From Tolypeutes matacus (taxonomy: Eukaryota > Chordata > Mammalia > Cingulata > Chlamyphoridae), in the NCBI GenBank assembly GCA_026826555.1, contig JAKSZT010053887.1:62846167-62910166 (forward strand): a DNA stretch of 64,000 bases, read 5' to 3'. This document shows positions 10,995 to 23,109 of the stretch, one piece after another. Both the position numbers and the translations under genes were made by a program. Below the pieces are notes generated by a model. That model saw only the letters and a list, made by a program, of their open reading frames with translations, had not been told where the DNA came from and did no database searches. Each line of letters starts with the position of its first letter. The first letter of the stretch is position 1.

Positions 10995-11426
10995 AGGAAG
11001 TGAATGTGGCTCAAGTGGTTGGGCATCCATCTACCATATGGAAGGACCCGGGTTCAATCCCTGGGACCTCCTGGTAAAATAAAAAAAAAAAAAAGGCAGG
11101 TGGGTAAGCCAGGCCCATGGAGCCACGAAGCAGGATGATGATGCAACAAGAGACAGATGCAAGGGAGAGCCAAGGCGAGATGCACCAGAAACTAGGAACT
11201 GAGGTGGCACAAGTGACAGGGTGCCTCTATCCCACATCAGAAGGCCCTAGGATTGAATCTTGGTGAAGCCTGAAGGAGAAAAATGAGAAGAGAAGGCAAG
11301 AAACAGACACAGAAGATCACCCAGTGAATGGACACAGACAGCAAGTGGGGGGGTGGGGGTGGGGTCACGACGATTCATAGAACTGTACACCAAAATGAAA
11401 AAATAAAGTCAATTAAAAAACAAAAC
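10995..11426 (+). mobile_element. Dimeric DAS-type SINE with 15-bp TSD
   Basis: The tRNA-like head gaatgtggctcaagtggttg carries a B box in gggttcaatccc and gggacctcctgg. An A-rich linker follows, then a second tRNA-like unit (actgaggtggcacaagtgac … ggattgaatctt) and a cacagaagatcac-type body. It is bounded by perfect copies of aatctcaatatgacc at 10980-10994 and 11427-11441. The head-linker-second-head structure is the long form of this SINE and is the same form found inside the composite elements. Confidence 0.9.
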
Positions 11427-11441
11427 AATCTCAATATGACC

Positions 11442-12594
11442 TGAGTGGGAAAGAGCTGGGCCTGCTAAGGTGGGAAAGGAATCATATGTCAAAGACGCCA
11501 CAGTACCTGACAAATAAGTACTAGCAGGAACTGAGAAAGTGTGTCTGGTAATAGATCCTGATGAGGGTGCTGGCTCAAGAGGGGTGGAATACATAGCTTC
11601 TTAAGGGAGAGTTTGTTGGTAAAGGAATACTTTATGATAACACAAAATTTAACACCTTGGCAGGAGCCCCAGAAAGTAATTCTAATATAATATTGGGGAG
11701 GCTCTTGGAAGCTTTGATAAGGTGGTGGTCTACATTAAATGAGTTAGAGATATCAGAACTGCCATGGCAGACTCGGGGAAAGGATCAAAGGCTCAGAGCA
11801 GTGGGCGTAATAAAATGTGTCTACTCTAAAAGAGCAAAACAAATGAACAAAAATCTCACTAGCCAACTGTGTTCCATCTTTGAGAATCCAAACTTCAGAA
11901 ATAAAAGCACCAGTTTAAGTGCTAGTACACTAATGGAAAAATCTAGAATGAATCTGAATGTTGATCAATGAAAACTCCAACATAGCATGGACTGTCTCTC
12001 TTGCTCACCACACCATCTCTAGCAGCTAGCACAAGATGTGGAACATAACAGAGATTCATTAAATATGTATGAAATAAATGAATAAATAGAGAAATGCTAG
12101 ATTTACAGTGTAGTATATGCAAAACAAATATTTTATGAAGACAAATATGTCAATAGTTTCTTCTTTGACTTCTGAGATGTATATCATGGTAAAGAAAATC
12201 TCCCACTCAAAATTTATAAAGGATTTTGTCCATGTTTTAAAACACTTTAAAAAGATTTATTTTCTTGCAATCAATGCACACAAGTTTTTCACTGCCATGG
12301 TTAACACAGGTCATTGTTTCACTGAGGCTTTATATTTAAGTTGTCATGTCCTCCAAATGTGAAGCCAGCTTGAGCACACTTTACATCAAGAGCACTTTTT
12401 TTCCTCCTTGGAGGTGGAGTGAGGTGGGGGCAGATGGGAGCAGATGTACTGCCTTGTATTAAGAACTCCTACAGCAGAGGATAAACTTAAAGCAAAAATC
12501 AATTTAAATTTAAAACTTTCCCAAATTTGTAATAAAAGGGTGTCAAAGTAGGAACTTTTGCAGGTGGAGGGAGTAGTGGAGGAGTTATGAATAT
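11442..12594. other. Mostly unique; small L2/MIR tail
   Basis: Bases about 11985-12085 (tctctagcagctagcacaag … gagattcattaaatatgtat) look like the 3' tail of an L2 or MIR in sense orientation. A 104-residue plus frame at 11657-11971 has no domain I recognise. The rest is unassigned. Confidence 0.45.
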
Positions 12595-13115
12595 TTGAGA
12601 AGCTGAAAGAATGCCAGACCTGTTATAGTGATGGTAATAAAAGACTTGAGATGAAGCTCTTGAGGCAAGGAGGCATCAAATCATGAAAGGCCTTTGATAG
12701 GTTAAATCGTAGAAGTGGAATTAGTCTATTTGAATTTTTGCAAAGAACACTCTAGCTGCTTTGTAAAGAATGAAATAAATGCCTGAACCAGAGAAGTTGC
12801 AGTGGGAATGGAGGCTGGTTGGCATTGAAAGATTGCTAAGACTTGGCAACCCATTCATTGTCGGGAATGAGGAAAAATGAGGAGTAAAGGTAACTGAGAT
12901 TTTGAGCATGAGTTGGTCGAAAACAGTGAGGGAGGAGAGGCAGTTTGCAAGGAAAACTGGTGAGTGCATTTTGGGGCACATGAATTTGAGGGGCTTGTGG
13001 ACTAAGCAATTTGGAAAGGTAGGCTGAAATTCAGAGTAGAGTATAAAGTGGGAGATAAAATTTGAGAGCTACCTTCATAGATATAATCCTGTGACAGCAG
13101 TGAGGTGGGATGAAG
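12595..13115 (+). mobile_element. Ancient interspersed repeat, family uncertain
   Basis: Blocks such as aacactctagctgctttgt, gttgcagtgggaatggaggc, gggcttgtggactaagc and gagataaaatttgagagc occur in the order of a widespread old mammalian repeat (…tgacatgatc … agatcactctggctgc … gtggcagtgggaatgg …). I recognise the text but cannot name the family with confidence. Confidence 0.5.
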
Positions 13116-13692
13116 AGAGTGAGTAAAGAAAACAGAGAAATGGCTCCAAACAGATTCTAGGGCATATTGTACGTGCAATTATAAATTAGAGTTTTTTAAT
13201 GCCTTATTACTTTCCAACTTTCAAATTTAAGGGAAATTTTTTGCAAAGGAGAAATCATTATTTCATGGTGCCTGCAGCTCACAACATGATTAGAATTAAA
13301 TAGCTTTTTTTTTTGAGATATAGATCCTTTGTTTTGATAAATGTAGAAATCATGTCAGATAGAATGAATATTGCTATAAATAAGGACATACACTAGACAA
13401 TCCCAAGAGCACTCTGATTTTGGAAATCAAGCCATCAGAAGTCTAATTCTATTGGCAAGAAGAGAGGAGACTAAAGCCAAATGAGAATTTTAAGAACAGA
13501 TGGCTAACTTCAGATTACAAATATTTAACATGATCCTCAACACAATTTCTCAGTAAGTTGAAAAGATATTAATGACCTAATATTTATTTTAACTTTTACT
13601 GCTTTGATTAAAGGGAGCATCAATAGCCCCCCTTCCCTTCACAGACAAATATTGACCTGATCTATACTGACAAGGTAGAAGAGGCTACAGGG
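13116..13692. other. No recognised feature
   Basis: AT-rich unique-looking spacer up to the hAT relic. No credible frame. Confidence 0.5.
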
Positions 13693-14284
13693 CAGAGGCT
13701 CCCAAACTTCAGGGGCCCTTATCTCGATGTTTGTTTGTTTGTTTGTTTCAGAGCACTCTAGGGCCCAAATAAATACCTGACAGTTCTGGGTATTAAGTAG
13801 TTAGGTCCAAACAACTTAAGTATTATGTCCTAACAACTTAGCAGCCATTTGAAAGAATAACATTGAACACAAATTAAAAGAAAATATTATTTTATGTCAT
13901 TCTTGTATTACCACAATAACTTACTAATGAGATGTGAGTACCCATTAGGCAGTGTACAACCTCTTAAACCACGGTATCAAAGTGGAAACCATCACCCTCA
14001 TTTCCTGTTCCACATTAATTTTTGTGCAGCACTGTTTTGTTTTTTGTTTGTTTGTTTGTTTGTTTTTGTTTTCACAATGACTGTGGAAAAACCAGCTTCT
14101 AAAAGGTACAGCAGCACGCAAAGGAATGTAGTGCAATTGTGACTTACTTTGAGCTAGTAATCCATGGCTGTCTGGCAGATTCTGAGTATCACGGTGCTTC
14201 CCTTGAAAATTTAAAATATCCCACATCTCTATAGATTTTCTGTGGTGTCCTGAGGTGTCTTGACACATAGTTTGGGAACCATGG
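13693..14284. mobile_element. hAT-type DNA transposon relic (non-autonomous)
   Basis: The ends form an imperfect inverted repeat: cagaggctcccaaactt on the left, agtttgggaaccatgg on the right. The 8-bp flanks ctacaggg and cataaggg agree at 5 of 8 positions, as expected for an old hAT TSD. The interior is AT-rich, has two (gttt)n runs and holds no transposase frame. Similar non-autonomous hAT elements are common in old mammalian DNA. Confidence 0.7.
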
Positions 14285-15554
14285 CATAAGGGAATTTGCA
14301 AGTAATCAGAAATAAAAATGGGATCAGGGAACAGGAAAACATTTAGAATGTCATCTCTTCAGACGCCCAACTGGTTTCTTCACCGTGAAAAACTAAGATT
14401 CATTGAATTCATAAGAGTCTTGCTTAATCATATGGTCCCAGTTAGGAGTCAACATGAGTTTGTATAACTCTTTTTCCTAAAGAATAAAATTCATTTTCAA
14501 TATAAAGTAATTCTCTGCAGCAATAGGTCCTGTCAAAATGAGTAAAAAAAAGTGAGACTATGTCACAACTTCAGAAGGTAGAATCCAGGAATCATGTAGG
14601 TCTGACAAAGTGTAATTTGTTTTCCTCTGGGAGTATGTTGAGATATTTCTTTGGCTCCTTGTTAACGGACACAATGTCAGAGCTATTATCTATTAGAGGG
14701 GATAAGAAATAATTACGTTCTTAATTGCTACCAAGCCTAGAGATATTTTATTAGATGAATGAAATATTAGACTTCTACCTCACCTTAATTATGTTCCAAA
14801 TTCAATTCCAAAATTAAATCTTTGTATCTTGTCTTTTATGGCTTAATCTGCTTTTTTTAAATTGCTTTGACAACATAACACTGCAACTTACAGTTTATCT
14901 TCTGTCTAATATAATCATCACCTAGAACAAGTTTTCTTCTAGCTCCTAGGACAATTACAATGAAAACTTGTGCTCTTTCTGTTGGTATCCCCAGAATCAC
15001 TCTGATTCTACCATGTATTATCTGTGAAGGGAAAAGGAAAAGAAATAATTATTTATTTTTTCTAGTGTCTATTCTATACTCTGTACTTTATCTACCTTCA
15101 TGAATTCCAAACTCCCAAATTCTCTGACATGAATAGAACCTCTTTTTTTTCATTGGTAAGGAAAATCCTCAGAATTAGTAAGTGCTAAGTGGGAATTCAA
15201 ACACCAACATCTATGTTCTTTTCTCTATAACATACTACCTCTTTCTCTCTCTAGGTTACTTGAACAATATAACCTTTCAATTTAAAGCCTACATCTGATC
15301 TTCATCCTCCAAATCTAGTAACATTAGCCCAGGATCAAGCCAAGAGTCTAGGGCCACAGGTGGGAATGTCCCAACAGCCAATGTGCAGAGAAAACTTTCA
15401 TGTTGTATCCCTCAGATTCCTTAATTGAGATCATGAGGGCATCTATACTTAGAATCTTTGCCAAAGAAACCTGGGTCCAAAGGAAGATTATATTGTTATT
15501 GGAGAGTCTTAAAGATCAGTGGTTTGGTTTATATCAGTTTTCAATGTTGGGTCC
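14285..15554. other. No recognised gene or clear repeat
   Basis: AT-rich unique-looking sequence. Around 15110-15225 there may be a faint MIR-like tail, too diverged to call. Confidence 0.45.
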
Positions 15555-15675
15555 ATGATATTAAGATGAGGAAACTGAAGTCCAGAGAAGTTAATCTACT
15601 GCCTCAAATTACTAATGAGTAGGGTTTGGAACCGGGTCACCTGACACCAAAGCCAGAGTTCTACTACGCCACAAA
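15555..15675 (-). mobile_element. MIR SINE remnant
   Basis: aagatgaggaaactgaagtc, gagaagttaatctactgcc and ggtttggaaccgggtcacct follow the reverse of MIR (gatgaggaaactgag … gattcgaacccaggt). Confidence 0.8.
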
Positions 15676-15714
15676 GCCTTTTGTTCATCATGGGATTCTA
15701 ATTAATTAATTATT

Positions 15715-16290
15715 TATTTATTTTTTAAAAAAAAACACAATAATGCATATTAAAGGTAGAAAAGCAAAAAAATATATAATATAGAAATAAAAATAGAATT
15801 TACCCCAAATCCTGTAACTTGAGATAACCACTTCTGTTAAGACTTCTTTCTATGCACATATATTCATACATATTTATAAAATATGATGCTATTATGTATG
15901 GTTATTTGTAAACTCTGTTTCTTCAATATTTTTAAGTGATTTTCCAAGTAAATAAATTTATTTATGTGATCATTTTTGATAGCATAGCATACCCTAATAT
16001 GATGTGCCAAAATTTATATATATATATATTTCTTACACTTTCTTGTGGGCATTCATATTTATCCTAATTTGATGCTACTGTTATAAATATTTCCATAACT
16101 ATAATGCACACACATTTGCATAATGTTTGATTAATTGCTCAGGAGATATTCCTAGAAGTACAGCTTCAAGGTCAAAGCATGTGAAGAATTTTAGGGTTTC
16201 TGATTCATGTGCCCATGTTTGCTGTCTACTGCTCCCCATCCTTGCTAACATTGATCTTACAATGCTTATGAAATCTTTGTCATTATATGT
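15715..16290 (-). mobile_element. L1M 3' region, antisense, highly diverged
   Basis: acttgagataaccacttctg, tttctatgcacatatattc, attcctagaagtacagc and a terminal ctgctccccatccttgctaa fall in the order of old L1M 3' UTR/ORF2 text read in reverse. AT-rich decay obscures both ends. Confidence 0.62.
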
Positions 16291-16385
16291 AAAGAGTGAT
16301 TTTCTCTTATTGTTTATTTTATGTATCTTTTATTATAACCAAAGTTGAACTTTTTAAGTTTATTAACCATTTCTTCTTTATCGAG

Positions 16386-16630
16386 GCTGTCTAGTGTAGT
16401 AGTTCATGTACATTGTCTAAAATGATATCCCAGCTCCACACTTCCTAGATAGCAAGATATCTGGGTTCTAAAATGTTTTCTTCCTCACATCCATGCTTGT
16501 TTTTCCTCTTTGATGTTTCCTTTTCATGTGTAAGTGTATGATTTTTTCCAAATTTCAGGATTTTCAGTCTTATGACCTGTAAAATGAGGGTATTAACCTA
16601 GATCAACTCTAAATTTCTTTCTATTATGAA
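16386..16630 (+). mobile_element. MIR SINE, interrupted
   Basis: gctgtctagtgtagtagttc … agctccacacttcctagata resembles a MIR 5' half. cagtcttatgacctgtaaaatgagggt near 16570 resembles the 3' half. The intervening ~80 bp is unassigned. Confidence 0.55.
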
Positions 16631-17879
16631 CATTTTGGTATTCAGTGATTATTCTAATCTTTCCGAGAGGCAGAGCATGATTGATGAGATGATATCATTC
16701 ACACTTGAGTTGTTCTATAAGTATTTTTGGATTGTTGGGCTAGTCTAATTTTCTGCGATTATGTTGACTGAGATTGGTAAATGAAATCTATACTCTTTTC
16801 TTTTCATCAAATAATAATTCCTGTTTGTGTTCTATATGGTCAAAATGATTTAGACTTGCTTCTCCAGTGATCTTTATGTCTCCACTTGTCTCCACCTGTC
16901 TCCAGTTGTGCATAGATTACCCTGGAGACAAATGAATATGTTTTCCTTTTAATATAGTTGGTTATTACATAATCACTATGAAAAAGTGATGGAATTTATG
17001 ATCATTTTGGCTAAAAAAAAAAAAAAATCTGCAAAATTTGTCCTCTTACGATGTCTGATTCCAATTAAAATCAAAAATAATCTTTAGTGTGTGGTGTATA
17101 GAAGAGTTAAAGATGCTGGTAGAAAGCCATTCTTATGACAGGATTTGTAACTGTTCTCTCAAGATGTTGAAGTTTTTATATGGTCTTCTGAATCTCTCTA
17201 TACAACCTTAGAGGCAAATGTTTCGTACCTCTTCTCAGCTGCTTGCTCAGACTTGTTTTCTTCTAATCAGTCCCAGGATAAATATTCACATCCCTTATAT
17301 AGATTATGCTCAAATATATCTATCCCACCAGGACACATAATATGTTCCAAGAAGTTGCCAATGCAGAATGATAATACTTTTTAGTCATTTTCTGCAAAAT
17401 TGTCAATGATTTTTATATTTACATGATCAGACATCAATGGAAGAAAATGTACATTGTAGGAAAGAAATTCAATTATCTGTTTACAGTGGGCTTTTGTCAT
17501 TTGTGGCTTCCTAGTATCTTTTGAACACCTTCCCTACATTTTCATAATTTCCCATGCTGTGAGTTTTACTTTCCCAAAGTAGAATCCAGAAAACTCACTT
17601 CTTCAGACTCCCTTGTCCTTAGACTGAGAGCATTGGAATCTAGATTCTGTCGTCCACACTTGTGGAAGACTGATTCCAGAATAAGCAACCTGAGTACGTA
17701 GAATCTGCTTTTTCTGGAGCAGGAGGCAACTGGTATTAGCAGCTTTTGGTTGGAGGAGTTTCTTCGTCAGGCCAGATCTCCGTGTGCTCCTGTTGCTCTA
17801 ACTGGTTTATCTAGCCCTTCCAGTGACCTTATGAGCTCTCTAATGTCTCTTAAATTCCACCTCTGCTTAGATTAGGCAA
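16631..17879. other. No recognised feature
   Basis: Unique-looking DNA. Near 16883-16912 there is a small triplication of tctccacttg/tctccacctg/tctccagttg. No gene signal. Confidence 0.45.
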
Positions 17880-18780
17880 AATGTATTTTTTATTTACAAA
17901 CTAATGAAAAATATTTAAAATTTTAAAATCAAAATGGTATACACATAGTTTTAAAAAATAAAAGGGTTATTATAAATACCAGATAACTCCTCACCTCTTT
18001 TCACTTCTAGTCCCATTACCCAGAGATATTCACTTTCAACAACTTTCATTGATTCTTCTGGCATTTCCGCTTCTTCTGTATCTAAATTTTATGTACATAT
18101 ATCATTTCTTCTTACTTTATCACATAGAGATATATCTATTGCAGATATGGCTTTTTTTCATTTATACTCACTTTTCTTCCTCTTGTTGATCTTATTAATT
18201 TCTTTATAAAATATTTAAGTCAATGAACAGTGTTTATTATGCATATATTTTTATTAATAAATCATGTAGTATACTATAATTATACATATAATTATATTTG
18301 TGCACTCTTTTCCTCTTTCTGGAGTTAATAATTGCCTTATCTTTTTTTTGTTGTTTTCTTTTTTGTTCAGTTTTCAACAATCTTTTCAAATTATCTGTCA
18401 GATAACTCAAATGCTATTACTTTTTCCAATGTTCAAACAAATCTGATAAATTAGAGCTCTTATCCCAGGAGTCCTCATTCTTCCCACTTCAATCTGTATT
18501 GGTTGCTTTTTAGGTCCAAGTCATGGCTGTCCTGCTGAGACTCCACTCGGTAGGTTTCTTGTGTTGGATCCTCCAGTTTCTGGGTGGCATGTCGACCCCT
18601 TTCTTGTTTACTGCCACATTTTCCTGGAACACATCTGCTAGTAGCTTCTGGAAAATAGGTCCATGGGAAGCAATTTATTTGAATCCTGTCACTTTTGCAA
18701 ATTTTCTATTTGATCTTCATACTGAATCATTTAGATACAAATTTGAATATTTTCCCTATAGCATTTTCCTTTGAGCAACC
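17880..18780 (-). mobile_element. L1M (L1ME-like) 3' UTR region, antisense
   Basis: taaaagggttattataaata, cccagagatattcactttca and a long T/TTC-rich 3' section (tccaagtcatggctgtcctg … cattttcctggaacacatct) resemble the extended 3' UTR of L1ME-class elements in reverse. The 83-residue plus frame inside it (18523-18774) is a by-product. Confidence 0.5.
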
Positions 18781-20648
18781 CTTCTCTTTTCAATAAGGAG
18801 TAAACACTTTCAGTAATTATTTGTTCTTTTTGAAAATAGTCATTCTGATGCACATAACTTATTTAATTCATGGTCATTACAAAAGTGAATATGATCTGTG
18901 TTTGCATTTTTAGAAGGGCAATTTTATATCTGAATATATTTTGCCATCATTAAAAGAGCTAAATATTTTACAATGTCAAATTTGTGAAATATCCTATGTA
19001 CTGCCAAAATATGTTTAATGTTGTTCGTTGAGAGCTATTTCCCTCATTTCTCCAAGGCGTGAGCAAATGTAGAGAACTATGGGAACAACTGGATTCACGA
19101 CTTGATACATGTTGCCAGTTGGGAAGATCAAAACTCTGTTTTGGATATTACCATTTCTAGCAAAGGCCACCAGGCAAATGCTGAGATTTACAAGTTTTAT
19201 AATGACTTCTTTTATGCTTCTCTTCATTGCCAGAAATCTTGGTTTCTCCCATTAATCCTAATGTTGAAATGAAAAGCTAAAAAACATGAACATTCAGGTT
19301 AAAATATTAGGATGTAAAAAGTGATGTAAAAAGTATCAGGTTATAACAGGTAGTTTCCATGAAAACAAGCTTAGATCCCTTAGAAAACTCTGGGACAAGC
19401 TATATAAGCATCTCTATGAAAAACAGCAGTCCTTAAGTCCTTATTCTTAATCAGTGCTTAGGAGTTTTTGCAGTGGAAAATATGAAATTTTGGAAATTCT
19501 GCATTAATGATAAATTAGGGACTTCATATCTAAAGATTTTGCTCTCTCTTCCTCCTCCATTTTTGTCACCATTTTACTCAGGTGTTGAATTGCATATCTT
19601 GTTACCATCTCTGCCACTTAATTGTGAACTTCAGGAGAATTGGGCCAGTGATTGATGCACCTTTGTATCTACCTCAGCAGCTACCATTTTACTTTGCACA
19701 CAGAAAGTATTCAATGTCTGTAGTTTTAGGTCTTTAAGTGAATCTTTGGCTGACAATCTACCAGGTTCAACAATGTGATAAGATTTTTCCAATAAAGGAA
19801 TGAGAAACAGAAGTTTCATGGAAAAAAAATTTAAGGTACACAGTGGGATAATAATGTACAGAGAACATGGATAAATATAAGGACACCTCTTTTAAGAAAT
19901 TCATCTTAAAATTTCACAATAAGTTACTGCCTTTGAGATGCTCAAAGACACTTTAAAATAACACAAGAAGGATATTGCTTTTGACTAAACAAGGACTTGA
20001 TTTGTGCCCTTCTCTTGTTAGAATTAAAGCAATGCCTTAATAATAGTCATTCAAAATTTTTTCTTTCGGAAAAGCCTTTATAAACATATAGACCTTTTAA
20101 AGTCTATTTATTCAAATACCTGATTTTAAGAAGCCTCAGAAAATTGGAAAGGCAACTTTTTGTCATGATGGAAAAAGATTAAAAAATTAATTAAAGAATC
20201 TTACCTGGAACTAGATATGTTAATTTGGGGAGAAAGGTAAAAAGATAAAAACCAGAATGCCCAGTGATGATCTAGATTTAGGGTCTGCATCAGAGTCAAA
20301 TACATGAAGGAATTTAATTAATCGGGGAAACTCATTTTGAAATTTGACAGCTCTTTCATCATCTCATTGCGTTTGCCCATCTAGCAAGTGTACTGGGCCT
20401 ATTATAATGTCCTGTCATAACACTGAGCTAAAGCATCATAAAATTCACTTCTAGCTACAATGTCTACTCTAATCTCCATCTTTTATTGTTTATCTCTTTC
20501 TCTTAATCTCCTTGGCTGCTGGGGAGGATGCAGTTCCCTTGAGAGCATGGCTTGCTTCTTTATACAACCCTAAAATCATGCCATGCACATAAAGCATTGG
20601 AAGTATTCTTTGACGTTGATTCAAGTGGGATTTTTTTCTCTTTCTTAG
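18781..20648. other. Mostly unique; two probable L2 tails
   Basis: About 19618-19720 (attgtgaacttcaggagaat … ctttgcacacagaaagtat) and about 20530-20612 (ccttgagagcatggcttgc … catgcacataaagcattgg) resemble L2 3' tails in sense. Nothing else is recognised; no credible coding frame. Confidence 0.5.
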
Positions 20649-21297
20649 TGTATTAGTCAGCCAAAGGGGTGCTGATGCAAAATACTATAAATCTATTGGC
20701 CTTTATAAAGGGTATTTATTTGAGGTAGAAGCCTACAGTTTCCAGGCCATTAAAGCATAAGTTACTTCCTTCACCAAAGTCTGTTGCCATGTGTTGGAGC
20801 AAGATGGTTGCTGGCATCTGCAAGGGTTCAGGCTTCCTCTTCCTCCAGGCTCCATGGTCCCAGCTTCTTCCAATATCAGCTGTAGGCTGGGATATGTCTT
20901 GTCTTTCTCCCAGTACTCATATCTCTCTGGGCTCAGCCGCTCTGACCTCCCCTACAAGGTCAGCTGTAAACTCTCTTCCTGGGGTCTCTGCCTTGTCTAA
21001 TGGAGCTTTCTCTCTTTCTTAACATATCTGCTACTCTGTGTGTTTACTTCCCAGGGCTCCAACATTAAAACTCTCAACTCTGTTCTCTGTCATGTCTTTT
21101 CTCTGTGATTGCCCACCCACCAAGTGGACTCAACTTCCTACCGACATGGCCCAATCAAAGCCTTAATCATTATTTAATCAAGTAAAAGTGAAACCTCTGA
21201 ATCCAATCCAATCTAATATGCCCAGAGCAACAGAGTAGTTCACAAACATAATCCAATATCTATTTTTGGAATTCATAAACAATATCAAAGTGCTACA
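20649..21297 (-). mobile_element. MaLR-like solo LTR, copy B, full length
   Basis: The plus strand starts tgtattagtcagccaaagg and ends caatatcaaagtgctaca. The flanks cttag (20644-20648) and cttac (21298-21302) agree at 4 of 5, a decayed 5-bp TSD. In LTR sense the 3' third carries the AATA-rich tail leading to …ggctgactaataca. Solo; no internal region. Confidence 0.85.
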
Positions 21298-21778
21298 CTT
21301 ACAGATATTCTATTTGATTACTTACATGTTATCATTATATGTATCAGAAATTTAGTGGTTATGCAATTTTGTGAGCTTCTGAACTGTTAAAAGGAGGCAC
21401 TGAAGGTAGACCCTGGATCAATTCCTTCAGTTGGAAGACAGAAACAATGAAGGAGGGATCAGTTCCCATTGCAGTTATTGGTTTCCTTTCCCTTCAGAAA
21501 GGAAATCTTTTGTATCTTGACATAAACTTAACCCTAATTCCAGTTAGATGGGGTGAAAATGTGTGTGAATGGTTCAGAGCAATTTATCAATAAGTCTGAA
21601 TAAGCAAGTAACATCTCCAATACATGAATCTGGATAAATAATAAAATTTTTATATAAGGATGATACTTTACCAAAGCCCATAGACTTATTGAACAACAGG
21701 TTGAGGTTTAAAGCTGAATAAAAAATTACTAACTCCTTAGTCTATTGGCTCCATCTAAATGTTCTAAATCTAGAAACT
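21298..21778. other. No recognised feature
   Basis: Unique-looking AT-rich DNA. Confidence 0.5.
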
Positions 21779-21792
21779 AAAATACAGTTTTG

Positions 21793-21885
21793 TTTTTTTT
21801 TTTTACCGGGAGGTCCCAGGGATTCAACCCAGATCCCTCTATATGGGAGACGGACGCCCAAACATTTGAGCTACTTCCGTCCCCG
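21793..21885 (-). mobile_element. DAS-type SINE, short monomeric form
   Basis: Antisense head only: poly(T), then accgggaggtcccagggatt … gggagacggacgcccaaac and cttccgtcccc. It is flanked by aaaatacagttttg (21779-21792) and aaaatacatttttg (21886-21899), 13 of 14 identical. The SINE consists of just the tRNA-like head plus A-tail. Confidence 0.9.
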
Positions 21886-21899
21886 AAAATACATTTTTG

Positions 21900-22434
21900 T
21901 ACTCAAAATTTAATGTTTCTTCTCCCCCTGGACTATTACTAAAGGGGTTAACTGATAGGTACTTATGTTTATTTATTAATAAGTTTATTATTTATTTATA
22001 AATAAAAACCATCTAATATTAAAAGTATTTCTCTTCATGCTACTCTGCGCAAACAACATGAGTAACACTGACTTTAGAAAACTATTTAAGCCTTCCTTTC
22101 TAATTTCTCTTCTCCAATAAGCATGTTTTAAACTGTTACAATTTGGTAGTGAATTAGTGATAGATGTCAAAACATCAGTTTTTAAAGATTAGATGCTGGA
22201 ATAATTTAAATGAGTAAAAAGAGTATTGTAGTTCAAATGATACCACTTATTTTCAAGTTTTAGACTGTTTAATTATATTTCTAGGTGGATCAACAAAATA
22301 AATGCTACTCTTCTTTTTATCATGTTTTCTTCTGGTTAAGAAAATAAACATTGATTTTAGAAAATTAGAAAACCATAAAAATAAAACTAAATGGTCTTCT
22401 CATATCCTGTGATAACAACATAACTTGATATGAC
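21900..22434. other. No recognised feature
   Basis: AT-rich, including ttatttattaataagtttat near 21970. No recognisable repeat family or gene. Confidence 0.5.
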
Positions 22435-22640
22435 ATTTTGAAGATTAATTTGATAATATCTATTTTTTAAAGCATATAATCTATAACCAAACAATCACCT
22501 TCTAGGAATCTACCTGAAGAAATAACTTCCTGTGCAGTCAAGATATGTAAGAATAGTCTTGATGCATTTCTCTTAGTAGCAAGAATATCAACAAAATAAA
22601 TACCCATTAATAAGGATATAGTTAAACAAATGTGTTTATT
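22435..22640 (+). mobile_element. L1M ORF2 end fragment, sense
   Basis: caccttctaggaatctacct, gaagaaataacttcctgtg and ataaggatatagttaaacaa follow the end of old L1 ORF2 (…ttctaggaatttaccc … aataattagag …). The same element probably resumes after the L2/TA tract at about 22900. Confidence 0.7.
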
Positions 22641-22644
22641 GATT

Positions 22645-22820
22645 ATTTAAAATTTGACTCATTCAACAAATATTTATTGAGCACCTACTCTATATGACTA
22701 CTTGGCTACAGTAGTCAACAAACCAAGCCCCAAATTCTTGCCACCATGAAGCTTATATTCTAGTGTAGGAGACATAAAATAAACACAATAAATAAGTAAA
22801 TTTTATAACATGAGAAGCAA
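22645..22820 (-). mobile_element. L2 (LINE-2) 3' end, antisense
   Basis: attcaacaaatatttattgagcacctact, split here as attcaacaaatatttattga plus gcacctactctatatgacta, then gccaccatgaagcttatatt and ctagtgtaggagacataaa. This is the classic L2 3' end in reverse. Confidence 0.88.
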
Positions 22821-22837
22821 CCAATAAAAACAATAAG

Positions 22838-22847
22838 GTATATATAT

Positions 22848-22884
<37 letters not shown>
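22838..22884. repeat. (TA)n microsatellite
   Basis: Two TA runs separated by aagg, ending in acac. Likely length-variable. Confidence 0.95.
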
Positions 22885-22885
<1 letters not shown>

Positions 22886-22899
22886 AAACATTAAAAAAT

Positions 22900-23109
22900 T
22901 TTTTTTTTTTGCTTAAGACTACACCATGGACATATTTTCAGTATAGATATATTATTTTATATAAAAATATGTCTGTATGTATAAATATGAAGAAATATAT
23001 CTGTGTAGACAAAATAAAAACATCTACAAAGACCCACCCCAAACTGTTAACATAGTTCCCTCTCCAGGGTGAAATGTGGGTCAACAGAGGGAGGGGTGAT
23101 ACCGATCAA
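22900..23109 (+). mobile_element. L1M 3' UTR fragment, 5' side of an inserted LTR
   Basis: Old L1 3' UTR text (atgaagaaatatatctgtgt, caaactgttaacatagttcc). It is interrupted at 23110 by an ERV LTR and resumes at 23846. Confidence 0.65.

Noticed and set aside
20649..21297. DNA transposon with tgtattagtcagcc inverted ends
   Set aside because: The ends are not inverted repeats of each other. The TG…CA termini, 5-bp TSDs and AATAAA near one end fit a solo LTR better.
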